Source of the DNA: Luteibacter aegosomatis
GTDB lineage: Bacteria > Pseudomonadota > Gammaproteobacteria > Xanthomonadales > Rhodanobacteraceae
DNA: 64,000 nt
Direction: 5' to 3'
NCBI RefSeq assembly: GCF_023078455.1
Contig: NZ_CP095740.1
Span: 3,522,001 to 3,586,000 of the forward strand
Shown piece after piece: positions 45,351 through 54,108 of this stretch. The position numbers were made by a program, and so were the translations under genes. The notes under the pieces were generated by a model that was not told where the DNA came from, did not search any database, and was given only the letters and a program-made list of their open reading frames with translations. The number at the start of each line of letters is the position of its first letter. The first letter of the stretch is position 1.

Positions 45351-46516
45351 GGGGCATGCTCCAGGGACGCGGGCGACGGCGCGGACCGCGCCGCCCGGGG
45401 CACGACATCGGCGTTACCGCCCTTCAAAAGGGGCATAGCGTGGACCAGATCGCGAGTGAATGCCACCCGGTCTCGTTGGTCGAGGTGCGATCCGTCTGGA
45501 CAGATCAGATCTCTCATGGTCGGAACATCGGCGTAGTTCAGAGAGGGAGTCCCCACCGCCTTGACGAAAGGCGCCCAGTAGGCCGCACGGGGGAACGAGC
45601 GCTCGTCGGCGGCCCTTACGAGGCCGCTGCGCGGAAACACCATGAAGATCACGCGGCCACCCCGCGCCTCGATTCGCCTGACCATACCGGCGATAACTTG
45701 GCTATTGGCCTCGAAATTCGGCAGAGATGCCGTCGGCAGGGCTTCTATCCGCCTCGCCAGCAGCGCATTGAGGGTAGCCCAGTCCGGCGCATCCGGCGCT
45801 TGCGTCATGCCCGCGTTGCGCAGCACGCGAGCGAAATAGAACTGCGGCATCTGCACCTTCGTATAATCCGCTAACCGTTCGCGATCGGGGAGCGTCACCA
45901 GGTACTGCTGCGTGGCGTTGATATCCAGGGCGCGCAGCATCAATGAGTCAAACGGAGTAGCTCCGTCGGCGAAACTGCGCATATGGCCGCGCAAGAACGA
46001 AGAAAGCCAAGCTTCTGTGTTCGCGAAGTCCGGGATTGTTTCGTGCAGGCGCTCGTGCTTCCACGCCGCGACGTAGACGTCAGCGGCGTCCTTTCGGTCG
46101 AAATGACCCACTATGTGATCCTGGTATTCGACCAGGATCGTTCCCGTGACCTTGTCGTCGTCAGCCAGATCGGCGAGCACGGGCACGAACGAACTGCCGT
46201 CGATGGCCAACTGCACCGGTTCCTTGCCGGTCATCTCGCGCAGAGTATCGATATCGACGTCAAGCTGGATGCGAGAAGCACCCACGAGCACGAGGGCGCG
46301 ATTGCCGAGACGATTAACCCGGGCGCGCTCCCCCGCCCACAGCGAGGGCGAATCGACAACGGTCGCCATGAAACCATGAGACGCGAGCCACGCCTCCAGA
46401 CCGGCCACAGCCAGCAGGGCGAGTGCGAGCGCGGCCAGCAACGGCTGCAGCCAACGGCCGCCGGGTATATAGCGCCGGGTGAGGTGGATGTCAGAATTGG
46501 AAGTAGATGAACGCAC
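45347..46516 (-). CDS. Membrane-anchored SGNH/AlgX-DltD-like protein paired with MBOAT
   Basis: This 389-aa protein has one N-terminal TM (about residues 22-45) and a periplasmic SGNH-like domain. The nucleophile block is LVGASRIQLDVD, and the Asp/His pair is in CPDGSHLDQRD near residue 345. In alginate, peptidoglycan and similar systems such proteins transfer acyl groups supplied by a partner MBOAT protein. The GTG at 46516 lies inside the MBOAT 3' end, a 26-bp overlap. The function as O-acetyltransferase of the glycan is inferred from this pairing. Confidence 0.72.
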   Translation of the reverse strand: MRSSTSNSDIHLTRRYIPGGRWLQPLLAALALALLAVAGLEAWLASHGFMATVVDSPSLWAGERARVNRLGNRALVLVGASRIQLDVDIDTLREMTGKEPVQLAIDGSSFVPVLADLADDDKVTGTILVEYQDHIVGHFDRKDAADVYVAAWKHERLHETIPDFANTEAWLSSFLRGHMRSFADGATPFDSLMLRALDINATQQYLVTLPDRERLADYTKVQMPQFYFARVLRNAGMTQAPDAPDWATLNALLARRIEALPTASLPNFEANSQVIAGMVRRIEARGGRVIFMVFPRSGLVRAADERSFPRAAYWAPFVKAVGTPSLNYADVPTMRDLICPDGSHLDQRDRVAFTRDLVHAMPLLKGGNADVVPRAARSAPSPASLEHAP

Positions 46517-47888
46517 GTTCGTCGCCCCCGGATGCCAGGAAAAGACCGATCAGGCAGACTGCGGCGATGGCCGCGCGGCCTCCTTCAGGCGCGCGAGCCA
46601 GCCATTCGTCGAGTGAGCTGTCGCGATGGCGCCATTGCCAGGCGAACATAATGAGGGCCGCGGCAAGGGCCACCACTTGGGCGACCGACCCACCCTCGAT
46701 CCGAGTGAATCCTTTCAAGAACGCCCAGGCGATGTCAGGAGTTGCCGCCCGGAACGGAACCCAGGCCACGCAAACCAAGAGGAACGTCACGATGGTCAGA
46801 AGGGCGTCCGCACCACGCCACGTCAGCGCGGGCCAACGTTTCCGCCACGCCCGCTCGACCACGAGAAACAGGCCGTGCAGACCGCCCCAGGCCACGAACA
46901 TCCAGGAGGCACCGTGCCAGAGCCCTCCCAGCAGCATGGTTAGCATAAGATTCCGAGAAGTGGCCCAGGCACCGCCACGGCTGCCACCCAGGGGTATATA
47001 GAGATAATCGCGCAACCATGTCGACAGGGAGATGTGCCAGCGACGCCAGAAATCCGAGAAGCCCCGAGCCCCGTAGGGAAAACGGAAGTTATCGGGAAAG
47101 GCGAAGCCGAAGCACAATGCCAGGCCGATCGCGCAGAGCGAATAACCGCCGAAGTCGAAGTAGATCTGACCCGCAAAGCCAAAGAACGCTGCCAGCGTTG
47201 GCACGAGGCCATGCGTGCCCGCGCCTGCATAAACCATGTCCACCACCGGTGCGAAGAGGCGATCGGCGAACACCGATTTGCAGAACAGCCCTATCAGCAC
47301 GAGCACGAGGCCATAGGCCGCCTGGTCGGCCGTCGGCAGGGTCGGTTTTTCCAGTTGGGGAAGCAGTGCCCTCGCCCGGACGATAGGGCCAGCTACCAGA
47401 TGCGGGAAGAAGGCCACGAACAGCGCATAGTCACGCAGATCTGTACGTCCATCGATCTCCCCGCGATAGACGTCGATCGTGTAAGAGAGCGACGCGAAGG
47501 TATAGAACGAGATGCCCACGGGAAGCACGATGTCCCAACCCGGGGGCGCGTAGGCGATGCCCATCAGTCCCAGCAGACTCTGCGTGTTGGCGAGTACGAA
47601 TCCGCCGTACTTGAAAAAGCCTAGCAGGCCGAGGTTAGCCACCAGGCTCACCAGCAAGAGAATTTTGCGCCTCCCCACATGATCCGTGGCAGCAATTCGC
47701 CGCGCCAACCACCAGTCAAGAGTGGTCGAGAAGGCCAGAATGACCACGTAGGCTGGATTCCAAGCGGCATAGAAGACATAGCTTGCCGCTAATAAGAAGC
47801 CCTTGCGCCAGCCCCAACGAGGAAGCAAAAGGTAAACCGGGAACACGACCGCAAAAAAGACTAGAAAAGTCAGTGAGTTGAATAGCAC
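46491..47888 (-). CDS. MBOAT-family membrane O-acyltransferase (AlgI-like)
   Basis: This 465-aa polytopic acyltransferase opens VLFNSLTFLVFF and carries the family motifs LPVGISFYTFASLSYTIDVY, FFPHLVAGPIVR, FSDFWRRWHISLSTWLRDY and the catalytic histidine in LWHGASWMFVAWG. GTG 47888 follows AGGGGA by 6 nt; the ATG-less upstream extension has no family similarity. Probably moves acyl groups across the inner membrane for the SGNH partner. It is the first gene of the leftward glycan operon, divergent from pilB. Confidence 0.88.
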   Translation of the reverse strand: MLFNSLTFLVFFAVVFPVYLLLPRWGWRKGFLLAASYVFYAAWNPAYVVILAFSTTLDWWLARRIAATDHVGRRKILLLVSLVANLGLLGFFKYGGFVLANTQSLLGLMGIAYAPPGWDIVLPVGISFYTFASLSYTIDVYRGEIDGRTDLRDYALFVAFFPHLVAGPIVRARALLPQLEKPTLPTADQAAYGLVLVLIGLFCKSVFADRLFAPVVDMVYAGAGTHGLVPTLAAFFGFAGQIYFDFGGYSLCAIGLALCFGFAFPDNFRFPYGARGFSDFWRRWHISLSTWLRDYLYIPLGGSRGGAWATSRNLMLTMLLGGLWHGASWMFVAWGGLHGLFLVVERAWRKRWPALTWRGADALLTIVTFLLVCVAWVPFRAATPDIAWAFLKGFTRIEGGSVAQVVALAAALIMFAWQWRHRDSSLDEWLARAPEGGRAAIAAVCLIGLFLASGGDERAFIYFQF

Positions 47889-48067
47889 CAATAATCCCCT
47901 GCAATGTGCTTCGTTGCGTTGGCGCCGGAGGCCGCCCCCTCCGGGGCATGCGGCGACAGAATGATAACGGAACCCCGGACTCACGCCGCCTTCGCATTCC
48001 CATGGCGTGACCGGCCCCACGTTCTGGAGTAGATTTCCCCACGAATCTCGGGGTTAACGGAAGCCAC

Positions 48068-49804
48068 ATGGTTTCGAACATGCAGCAACCCATGCTCGCC
48101 GGCCTGACGGGCATGGCACGGCGATTGGTCACCGAGGGCGTGCTGCCCGAGGCCGACGTGCGCAAGGCGGTGCAGGACGCCGCCGAGAAGCGCGTTTCCC
48201 TCTCGGCCTGGCTGGTCGACCACAACCTCGTGGACAGCGGCCGCCTCTCCCAGGTGGCCTCGGCCGAATTCGGCATGCCGCTGATGGACCTCAGCGCCAT
48301 GGCGCCTGCCGGCATGCCACTGGACCTGGTTACCGAGGCCCTGATCTCCAAGCACCAGGCCCTGCCCCTGTTCAAGCGCGGCAAGCGCCTGTTCGTGGGC
48401 ATCGCCGATCCCATGCAGTCCCACGCGCTGGACGAGATCAAGTTCCACTCCAACCACATGGTGGAGCCGGTGCTGGTGGAGCGCGCGCAACTGCGCCGAG
48501 TGATCGATTCGGCCCTGTCCACCATGAGCAGCACGGTGCCGGGCTTCGGCGACGACGGCGGCCTGGAAGAACTCTCGCTGGAAAGCGGCGACGACGATGC
48601 CGACGGCGGCGCCAGCACGGGCATCGACGCCAACGCCAACGACGACGCCCCGGTCGTCAAGTTCGTCAACAAGATCCTGGTCGACGCCATCAAGCGCGGC
48701 GCCTCCGACATCCATTTCGAGCCGTTCGAGTCGGTCTACCGCGTGCGCCTGCGCATGGACGGCATCCTGCGCATCGTGGCCAACGCCCCCATCAAGCTCG
48801 GCACGCGCATCGCCTCGCGCCTGAAGGTGATGAGCGGCCTGGACATCGCCGAACGCCGCGTGCCGCAGGACGGCCGCATCAAGCTCAACCTCACCAAGAC
48901 CCGCGCCATCGACTTCCGCGTGAGCACCCTGCCCACGCTGTTCGGCGAGAAGATCGTGCTGCGTATCCTCGACGGCTCGTCGGCCAAGCTGGGCATCGAC
49001 AAGCTCGGCTACGAGGAAGACCAGAAGAAGCTCTACCTCGACGCCATCGAAAAACCCTACGGCATGGTGCTGGTCACCGGCCCCACGGGCTCGGGTAAAA
49101 CCGTCTCGCTCTACACCGCCCTTAACATCCTCAACGTCGAGGGACGCAACATCTCCACCGTGGAAGACCCCGTGGAAATCCGCGTCGAGGGCATCAACCA
49201 GGTGCAGCAGAACACCAAGCGCGGCATGACCTTCGCGGCTGCCCTCCGCTCCTTCCTGCGCCAGGATCCGGACGTGATCATGGTCGGCGAAATCCGCGAC
49301 CTGGAAACCGCCGAGATCGCCATCAAGGCCGCGCAGACCGGCCATATGGTGCTGTCCACCCTGCACACCAACGACGCGCCGCAGACCATCGCCCGCCTGA
49401 TGAACATGGGCATCGCGCCCTACAACATCACCTCGTCGGTCACCCTGATCATCGCCCAGCGCCTGGCCCGCCGCCTGCACGACTGCAAGCGCCAGGTGCA
49501 CCTGCCGCCCGCCGCCCTGCTCGCCGAGGGGTTCACCCAGGAGGAGATCGACGCCGGCATGACGGTCTACGAGCCGGTGGGTTGCGACGGCTGCAACGAG
49601 GGCTACAAGGGCCGCGTGGGCATCTACCAGGTGATGCCGATGGTCGAGGAAATCCAGAAGATCGTGCTGGAGGGCGGCAACGCCCTGCAGATCGCCGAGG
49701 TGGCCACCCGGGCGGGCATCAACGACCTGCGCGCCTCGGCCCTGCTCAAGGTCCGCAACGGCGTGACCAGCCTGGCCGAGATCAACCGCGTCACCAAGGA
49801 TTGA
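48068..49804 (+). CDS. pilB: Type IV pilus extension ATPase PilB
   Basis: This 578-aa secretion ATPase drives pilus extension. N-terminal MshEN-like domains (1-160) are followed by the N2 domain, then the RecA-like core with Walker A GPTGSGKT (about 338-345), Asp box, Walker B VIMVGEIRD, and His box LSTLHTNDAP. Ribosome site GGAAG precedes ATG 48068. In the C-terminal zinc site the first pair reads RLHDCK in place of the usual LCxxC, so only three cysteines are present (the second pair is CDGC). Upstream is a 179-bp divergent spacer shared with the MBOAT gene. Confidence 0.94.
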   Translation: MVSNMQQPMLAGLTGMARRLVTEGVLPEADVRKAVQDAAEKRVSLSAWLVDHNLVDSGRLSQVASAEFGMPLMDLSAMAPAGMPLDLVTEALISKHQALPLFKRGKRLFVGIADPMQSHALDEIKFHSNHMVEPVLVERAQLRRVIDSALSTMSSTVPGFGDDGGLEELSLESGDDDADGGASTGIDANANDDAPVVKFVNKILVDAIKRGASDIHFEPFESVYRVRLRMDGILRIVANAPIKLGTRIASRLKVMSGLDIAERRVPQDGRIKLNLTKTRAIDFRVSTLPTLFGEKIVLRILDGSSAKLGIDKLGYEEDQKKLYLDAIEKPYGMVLVTGPTGSGKTVSLYTALNILNVEGRNISTVEDPVEIRVEGINQVQQNTKRGMTFAAALRSFLRQDPDVIMVGEIRDLETAEIAIKAAQTGHMVLSTLHTNDAPQTIARLMNMGIAPYNITSSVTLIIAQRLARRLHDCKRQVHLPPAALLAEGFTQEEIDAGMTVYEPVGCDGCNEGYKGRVGIYQVMPMVEEIQKIVLEGGNALQIAEVATRAGINDLRASALLKVRNGVTSLAEINRVTKD

Positions 49805-49934
49805 TGTTGCGTCGCGGCCCCGTCAGGATGTGCGCCATATGGCAGAAAAATAAGCGGAAAGTCGTTCAGACTATCCGCCGGTGCGGGGCGCCCCAGGGCG
49901 CCTTCGTGACAGATTGACAGGGGGAATACCGCGA

Positions 49935-51200
49935 ATGGCTCTCGCCACCGCCAAACAGAACACCCGGGCCGTGGGCGCCGCGCGAGCGGAAGTGTCCAAG
50001 CTCACCATGTACGACTGGAGCGCCCTGGACAAGCGCGGCAAGCGCATGACCGGCGAGATGCAGGCCAAGAACGCCGCTTTGGTGAAGGCCGAGCTGCGCC
50101 GCCAGGGCATGAACCCGCAGACGGTCCGCGAGAAGTCCAAGCCCCTGTTCGGCTCCAGCGGCTCCAAGGTGAAGCCGCGCGACGTGGCCATCTTCAGCCG
50201 GCAGATCGCCACGATGATGGCCTCGGGCGTGCCGATGGTGCAGGCCTTCGACATCATCGCCGGCGGCCAGAAGAACGTCCGCTTCAAGAAGATCCTCACC
50301 GACGTCAAGACCAACATCGAGGGCGGCGCCTCGCTGCACGAGGCCCTGGGCCAGTACCCGGTGCAGTTCGACGAGCTGTACCGCAACCTCGTCCACGCGG
50401 GCGAATCGGCCGGCGTGCTCGATACCATCCTCGATACCGTGGCCACCTACAAGGAGCGTACCGAGGCGATCAAGGGCAAGATCAAGAAGGCCCTGTTCTA
50501 CCCGGCCATGGTGATGGTCGTGGCCTTCCTGGTCACGATGATCCTGCTGCTCTTCGTGGTGCCGGTGTTCCAGCAGACCTTCAAGGACGCCGGTGCCGAC
50601 CTGCCGGTGCCCACCCTCATCGTGGTGAAGGCCTCGGAATTCGCGCAGTCGTACTGGTGGCTGATGCTCGCGGTCATCATCGGTGCCGGCGTGGCCTTCG
50701 TCATGGCGAAGAACCGTTCGCCGAAATTCGCCCATTTCCTCGATCGCCTGTCGCTGCGCATCCCGGTCATCGGCAACGTGCTGCGCCAGTCGGCCTTGGC
50801 CCGCTTCGCCCGTACGTTGGGCGTGACCTTCCAGGCCGGCGTGCCCCTGGTGGAAGCCCTCGAGGCCGTCTCGGGCGCCACCGGCAGCATCGTCTACGGC
50901 GAGGCCGTACTGCGCATGCGCGACGACGTCTCGGTGGGCCACCAGCTCCAGCTCGCGATGCGCCAGACCGACCTCTTCCCGAACATGGTGGTGCAGATGA
51001 CCGCCATCGGCGAGGAATCCGGCTCGCTCGACTCGATGCTGTTCAAGGTGGCGGAGTTCTACGAGGAAGAAGTCAACAACGCGGTGGATACGCTCAGCAG
51101 CCTGCTCGAGCCGTTCATCATGGTGATCCTCGGCGGCCTCGTGGGCGGCATGGTCATCTCGCTCTACCTGCCGATCTTCAAGATCGCCGGTACGACGTAA
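49935..51200 (+). CDS. pilC: Type IV pilus inner-membrane platform protein PilC
   Basis: This 421-aa GspF/PilC protein has two T2SSF domains and three TM segments (FLVTMILLLFVVPVF near 200; WWLMLAVIIGAGVAFV; and a C-terminal IMVILGGLVGGMVISLYLPIF). The first domain has FSRQIATMMASGVPMVQAFD. ATG 49935 follows GGGGGAAT; an upstream GTG would add a non-conserved leader. It lies 130 bp after pilB and ends 26 bp before a terminator. Confidence 0.94.
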   Translation: MALATAKQNTRAVGAARAEVSKLTMYDWSALDKRGKRMTGEMQAKNAALVKAELRRQGMNPQTVREKSKPLFGSSGSKVKPRDVAIFSRQIATMMASGVPMVQAFDIIAGGQKNVRFKKILTDVKTNIEGGASLHEALGQYPVQFDELYRNLVHAGESAGVLDTILDTVATYKERTEAIKGKIKKALFYPAMVMVVAFLVTMILLLFVVPVFQQTFKDAGADLPVPTLIVVKASEFAQSYWWLMLAVIIGAGVAFVMAKNRSPKFAHFLDRLSLRIPVIGNVLRQSALARFARTLGVTFQAGVPLVEALEAVSGATGSIVYGEAVLRMRDDVSVGHQLQLAMRQTDLFPNMVVQMTAIGEESGSLDSMLFKVAEFYEEEVNNAVDTLSSLLEPFIMVILGGLVGGMVISLYLPIFKIAGTT

Positions 51201-51226
51201 GCCGCCCTAGCGAAGGGCACCCTACC

Positions 51227-51254
51227 AGGCCCTCCCCCGCAAGGAGGGCCTTTT
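51227..51254 (+). terminator. Intrinsic terminator between pilC and pilD
   Basis: A 9-bp stem AGGCCCTCC (51227-51235) and GGAGGGCCT (51243-51251) with a 7-nt loop and a TTTT run. It would reduce transcription into pilD-coaE, which start 19 bp later, so those genes probably depend on read-through or a promoter within pilC. Confidence 0.8.
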
Positions 51255-51272
51255 CCTATCCACGGACCCCTC

Positions 51273-52142
51273 ATGCCGGATCTACCGCTTTCCCTCTGGA
51301 TCGCCTTCGCCACCGTCTTCGGCCTGCTCGTGGGCAGCTTCCTCAACGTCGTGATCCTGCGCACCCCGCTGCGCATGCAATGGGAATGGCGCCGCCAGGC
51401 CCGCGAGGTGCTCGAGCTGCCCGAGGTCGACGAGCCGAAGCCGCCCGGCGTGGCGCTCGAACCCTCGCACTGCCCGCACTGCAAGCACCGGCTGGCGGTA
51501 CGCGACAACATCCCCCTGTTCGGTTGGCTGTTCCTCCGTGGGCGCTGCCGGTACTGCGGTGAACGCATTTCGGCGCAGTATCCGCTCGTGGAGGCGATCG
51601 CGGGCGTGGCCAGCGCGCTGGTGGTCTGGCGCTTCGGCATCGGCGCGGGCACGCTCGCGGCCCTGCTGTTCACCTATCTGCTGATCGCCCTGTCGGGCAT
51701 CGATGCCCGCACGCAGTTGCTGCCCGACGAACTCAACTATCCCCTGCTGTGGATCGGCCTGGGCCTCACGCTCGTTCCCGCGTGGCAGCCCCTGCCGGTG
51801 GAGCCGTCCTCGGCGATCCTGGCCGCGCTCGTCGGCTACCTCAGCCTGTGGAGCATCTACTGGCTGTTCAAGCTGCTCACCGGCAAGGAAGGCATGGGCC
51901 ATGGCGATTTCAAGCTGCTCGCCGCCCTGGGCGCATGGATGGGGCCGACGGCCCTGCTTCCCATCGTGTTGCTGTCGTCGCTGATCGGCGCGATCGTGGG
52001 CGGCACGCTGATGGTTCTGCGCGGCCGTGACCGTGACGTGCCGATGCCTTTCGGCCCGTATATCGCCGCGGCCGGCTGGGTCTGGCTGATGTGCGGAGAC
52101 ACCCTCTTGAACGGCTACCTGCGGCTGACGGGGATGCAATGA
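51273..52142 (+). CDS. pilD: Prepilin peptidase/N-methyltransferase PilD
   Basis: This 289-aa inner-membrane aspartyl protease cleaves and methylates the pilins encoded at 33384 and 35939. Cysteine pairs CPHC and CRYC (about 67-95) form the zinc site. The two catalytic aspartates are in GIDARTQ (Asp144) and GMGHGDFK (Asp212). About eight TM helices are present. The stop overlaps the coaE start (ATGA), so the two are translated together. Confidence 0.95.
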   Translation: MPDLPLSLWIAFATVFGLLVGSFLNVVILRTPLRMQWEWRRQAREVLELPEVDEPKPPGVALEPSHCPHCKHRLAVRDNIPLFGWLFLRGRCRYCGERISAQYPLVEAIAGVASALVVWRFGIGAGTLAALLFTYLLIALSGIDARTQLLPDELNYPLLWIGLGLTLVPAWQPLPVEPSSAILAALVGYLSLWSIYWLFKLLTGKEGMGHGDFKLLAALGAWMGPTALLPIVLLSSLIGAIVGGTLMVLRGRDRDVPMPFGPYIAAAGWVWLMCGDTLLNGYLRLTGMQ

Positions 52143-52744
52143 GCCGCGTGATCGCCCTCACCGGCGGAATCGCCTCGGGCAAGAGCGCGGTGGAGCGCCG
52201 CTTCGAGGCCTTGGGCGTGCACGCTTACGACGCCGACGTGGCGGCGCGTGCGGTGGTCGAACCCGGTTCGCCCGCGTTGGCGGAGGTCGCCCGCGTGTTC
52301 GGCGCGGAGGCGCTGGACGCCGAAGGCCGCCTCGATCGCGCGGCGATGCGCCAGCGCGTGTTCGACGATCCCTCGGCGCGGACCCAACTGGAGGACATCC
52401 TGCATCCGCGCATCCGCGAGTGGCTGCGCGCGGCGGTCGAGGCCGACCGTGGCCCGTATTGCATCCTGTCGATCCCGCTGCTGGCGGAGAACCATGCGCA
52501 GTACGGATGGGTGGATCGCGTGCTGGTGGTGGATGCGCCGGAGGACGTTCGCGTGGCGCGGCTGGTGAAGCGCGACGGCATCGACGAGGCGCTGGCGCGG
52601 AAGATGATCGCGGCTCAGGCGTCGCGGGAGCAGCGTCTGGCGATCGCGGATGACGTGATCGTCAATGATGGGGATGAGGCGGCGCTGGATCGGCAGGTGG
52701 ACGAGCTGCACGATAGATACGTGCTGCTGGCGCGAAAATCGTAG
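52139..52744 (+). CDS. coaE: Dephospho-CoA kinase
   Basis: This 201-aa enzyme makes the last step of coenzyme A synthesis. Walker A is GGIASGKSAV near residue 9; YDADVAARAVVEPG and HPRIREWL match the family, and the lid region has RDGIDEALARKMIAAQ. The start overlaps pilD by 4 bp, a conserved pilD-coaE pairing. Length is normal. It is followed by a REP-like inverted repeat. Confidence 0.94.
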   Translation: MSRVIALTGGIASGKSAVERRFEALGVHAYDADVAARAVVEPGSPALAEVARVFGAEALDAEGRLDRAAMRQRVFDDPSARTQLEDILHPRIREWLRAAVEADRGPYCILSIPLLAENHAQYGWVDRVLVVDAPEDVRVARLVKRDGIDEALARKMIAAQASREQRLAIADDVIVNDGDEAALDRQVDELHDRYVLLARKS

Positions 52745-52759
52745 CGATACGGCGGCTTT

Positions 52760-52847
52760 TTCGCCGATGCGATCGACTCCCACCCCTTTGGTAGGTGGTT
52801 TCGACGAACTTTCTACCGGAGGAGTGGGAGCCGATCGCATCGGCGAA
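52760..52847. repeat. REP-like inverted repeat between coaE and the EAL gene
   Basis: Long imperfect palindrome: 23-bp arms (52760-52783 and 52824-52847) that differ at one position, with a 40-bp centre that also pairs in part (CCTTTGGTAG with CTACCGGAGG). The right half reads GTGGGAGCCGATCGCATC and then GGCGAATCCCGC. It fills the gap between two convergent genes. Related copies are at 56238, 60482 and (degenerate) 63117. It probably also acts as a bidirectional terminator. Confidence 0.8.
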
Positions 52848-52857
52848 TCCCGCAGCC

Positions 52858-54108
52858 TCAGGTCATCGAAGCCGCCGCCAGCCTCTCGGCCACGAACTCC
52901 TCCGCCGGTACCGGCCGCCCGATGTGGTAACCCTGCACCACGTCGCAATCCATCTCCACCAGCCTCAGCAGGGTTTCCTCGTTCTCCACGCCCTCGGCCA
53001 CCGCCTCCATCCCGAGGCGGTGCGCCACCTCCACCATCGCGCGCACGAGTTGCTCCGTGCGCATGTCGGTGGTCATGGCACTCACGAACGAGCGGTCGAT
53101 CTTCAGTTCCGTCGCCGGGAAATGACGCAGGTAGGCGAACGAGGCGTAACCCGTGCCGAAATCGTCGATGGCCACGCGCACGCCGCGGTCGCGCAGGCGG
53201 CGCAGGCCGCGCACGCTCACGTCGAGGTCGGTGAGCAGGGCCGTCTCGGTGATCTCCACGATGGTGGTTTCGGCAGGCACGCCCCAGATGTCGAGCGCGC
53301 CGAGGATGTGCTCGGCGAAGCCATGCTCCACGAACACGCGCGGCGAAAGGTTGATCGCCACGTCGAGCGGGCACTTGCCCCGATGCAGCGAGGCCACGTG
53401 GCGCAGCGAGGCGTTGAGGCTCCAGCGGGTGAGCGGCACGATCAGGTCGCTGCGCTCGGCGAAGGGGATAAAATCGCCCGGCGCCACGTCGCCGTGCATG
53501 GGCGTGCTCCAGCGCGCCAGCGATTCCACCCGCACCATCTCGCCGCTGCGCAGGTCGCGCAGCGGCTGGAAGGCCACGTGCAGCCGATTGCCCTCGATGT
53601 CTTCGCGCAGTTCGCCGTAGAGGATTTCCACCGGCGTCACGTCGGGCTCGTAGATGGCGAACGGCTCGCCCAGTCGCACCGCGTCGTCGTGGGCCATCTC
53701 GGCGCGACGGTAGAGCCACTCGGCGGAGTTGCCGTGGTCGGGATGCATGGCCACGCCGATGGTGACCCGCCCGTGCCAGGGACGCTCCGGGTGCGGCAGA
53801 GGCGTGTCGAAGGCTCCCACGATGCGGGTGGCCGCGAGCATCGCATGCGTGCGGTTGCGCACCGCCGGCAGCACGATCACGAAGTTGTCGTCCCCGGCGA
53901 CGAACACCTTGTCGACGTGGCGCAGGGCATCGACGATGCGCTCGCGCGCGGCGAGCATGATGTCGTTGCCGAAACCGTAGCCGAAGCGCAGTTGCAGTTC
54001 GCGCATGCCCTTCAGGCGCACCACCAGCACGGCGCACAGGCCCGTATCGGGTACCGCGCGGTCCAGCATGACCTGCACCGCGGGAAGGATGTGGGACCGC
54101 TCGCTCAT
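52858..54108 (-). CDS. Cyclic-di-GMP phosphodiesterase: degenerate GGDEF plus EAL domain
   Basis: This 416-aa soluble protein has an N-terminal GGDEF-like domain (about 15-155) whose signature is AGDDNF, so it should not make cyclic-di-GMP. The EAL domain (165-405) looks intact: VRVESLARW, INLSPR, VEITETAL, AIDDFGTGYASF, KIDRSFV, VAEGVE and QGYHIGRP keep the metal and catalytic residues. No TM or sensor domain. ATG 54108 overlaps the HD-GYP gene stop (ATGA). It probably hydrolyses cyclic-di-GMP, possibly affecting the pilus next door. Confidence 0.88.
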   Translation of the reverse strand: MSERSHILPAVQVMLDRAVPDTGLCAVLVVRLKGMRELQLRFGYGFGNDIMLAARERIVDALRHVDKVFVAGDDNFVIVLPAVRNRTHAMLAATRIVGAFDTPLPHPERPWHGRVTIGVAMHPDHGNSAEWLYRRAEMAHDDAVRLGEPFAIYEPDVTPVEILYGELREDIEGNRLHVAFQPLRDLRSGEMVRVESLARWSTPMHGDVAPGDFIPFAERSDLIVPLTRWSLNASLRHVASLHRGKCPLDVAINLSPRVFVEHGFAEHILGALDIWGVPAETTIVEITETALLTDLDVSVRGLRRLRDRGVRVAIDDFGTGYASFAYLRHFPATELKIDRSFVSAMTTDMRTEQLVRAMVEVAHRLGMEAVAEGVENEETLLRLVEMDCDVVQGYHIGRPVPAEEFVAERLAAASMT

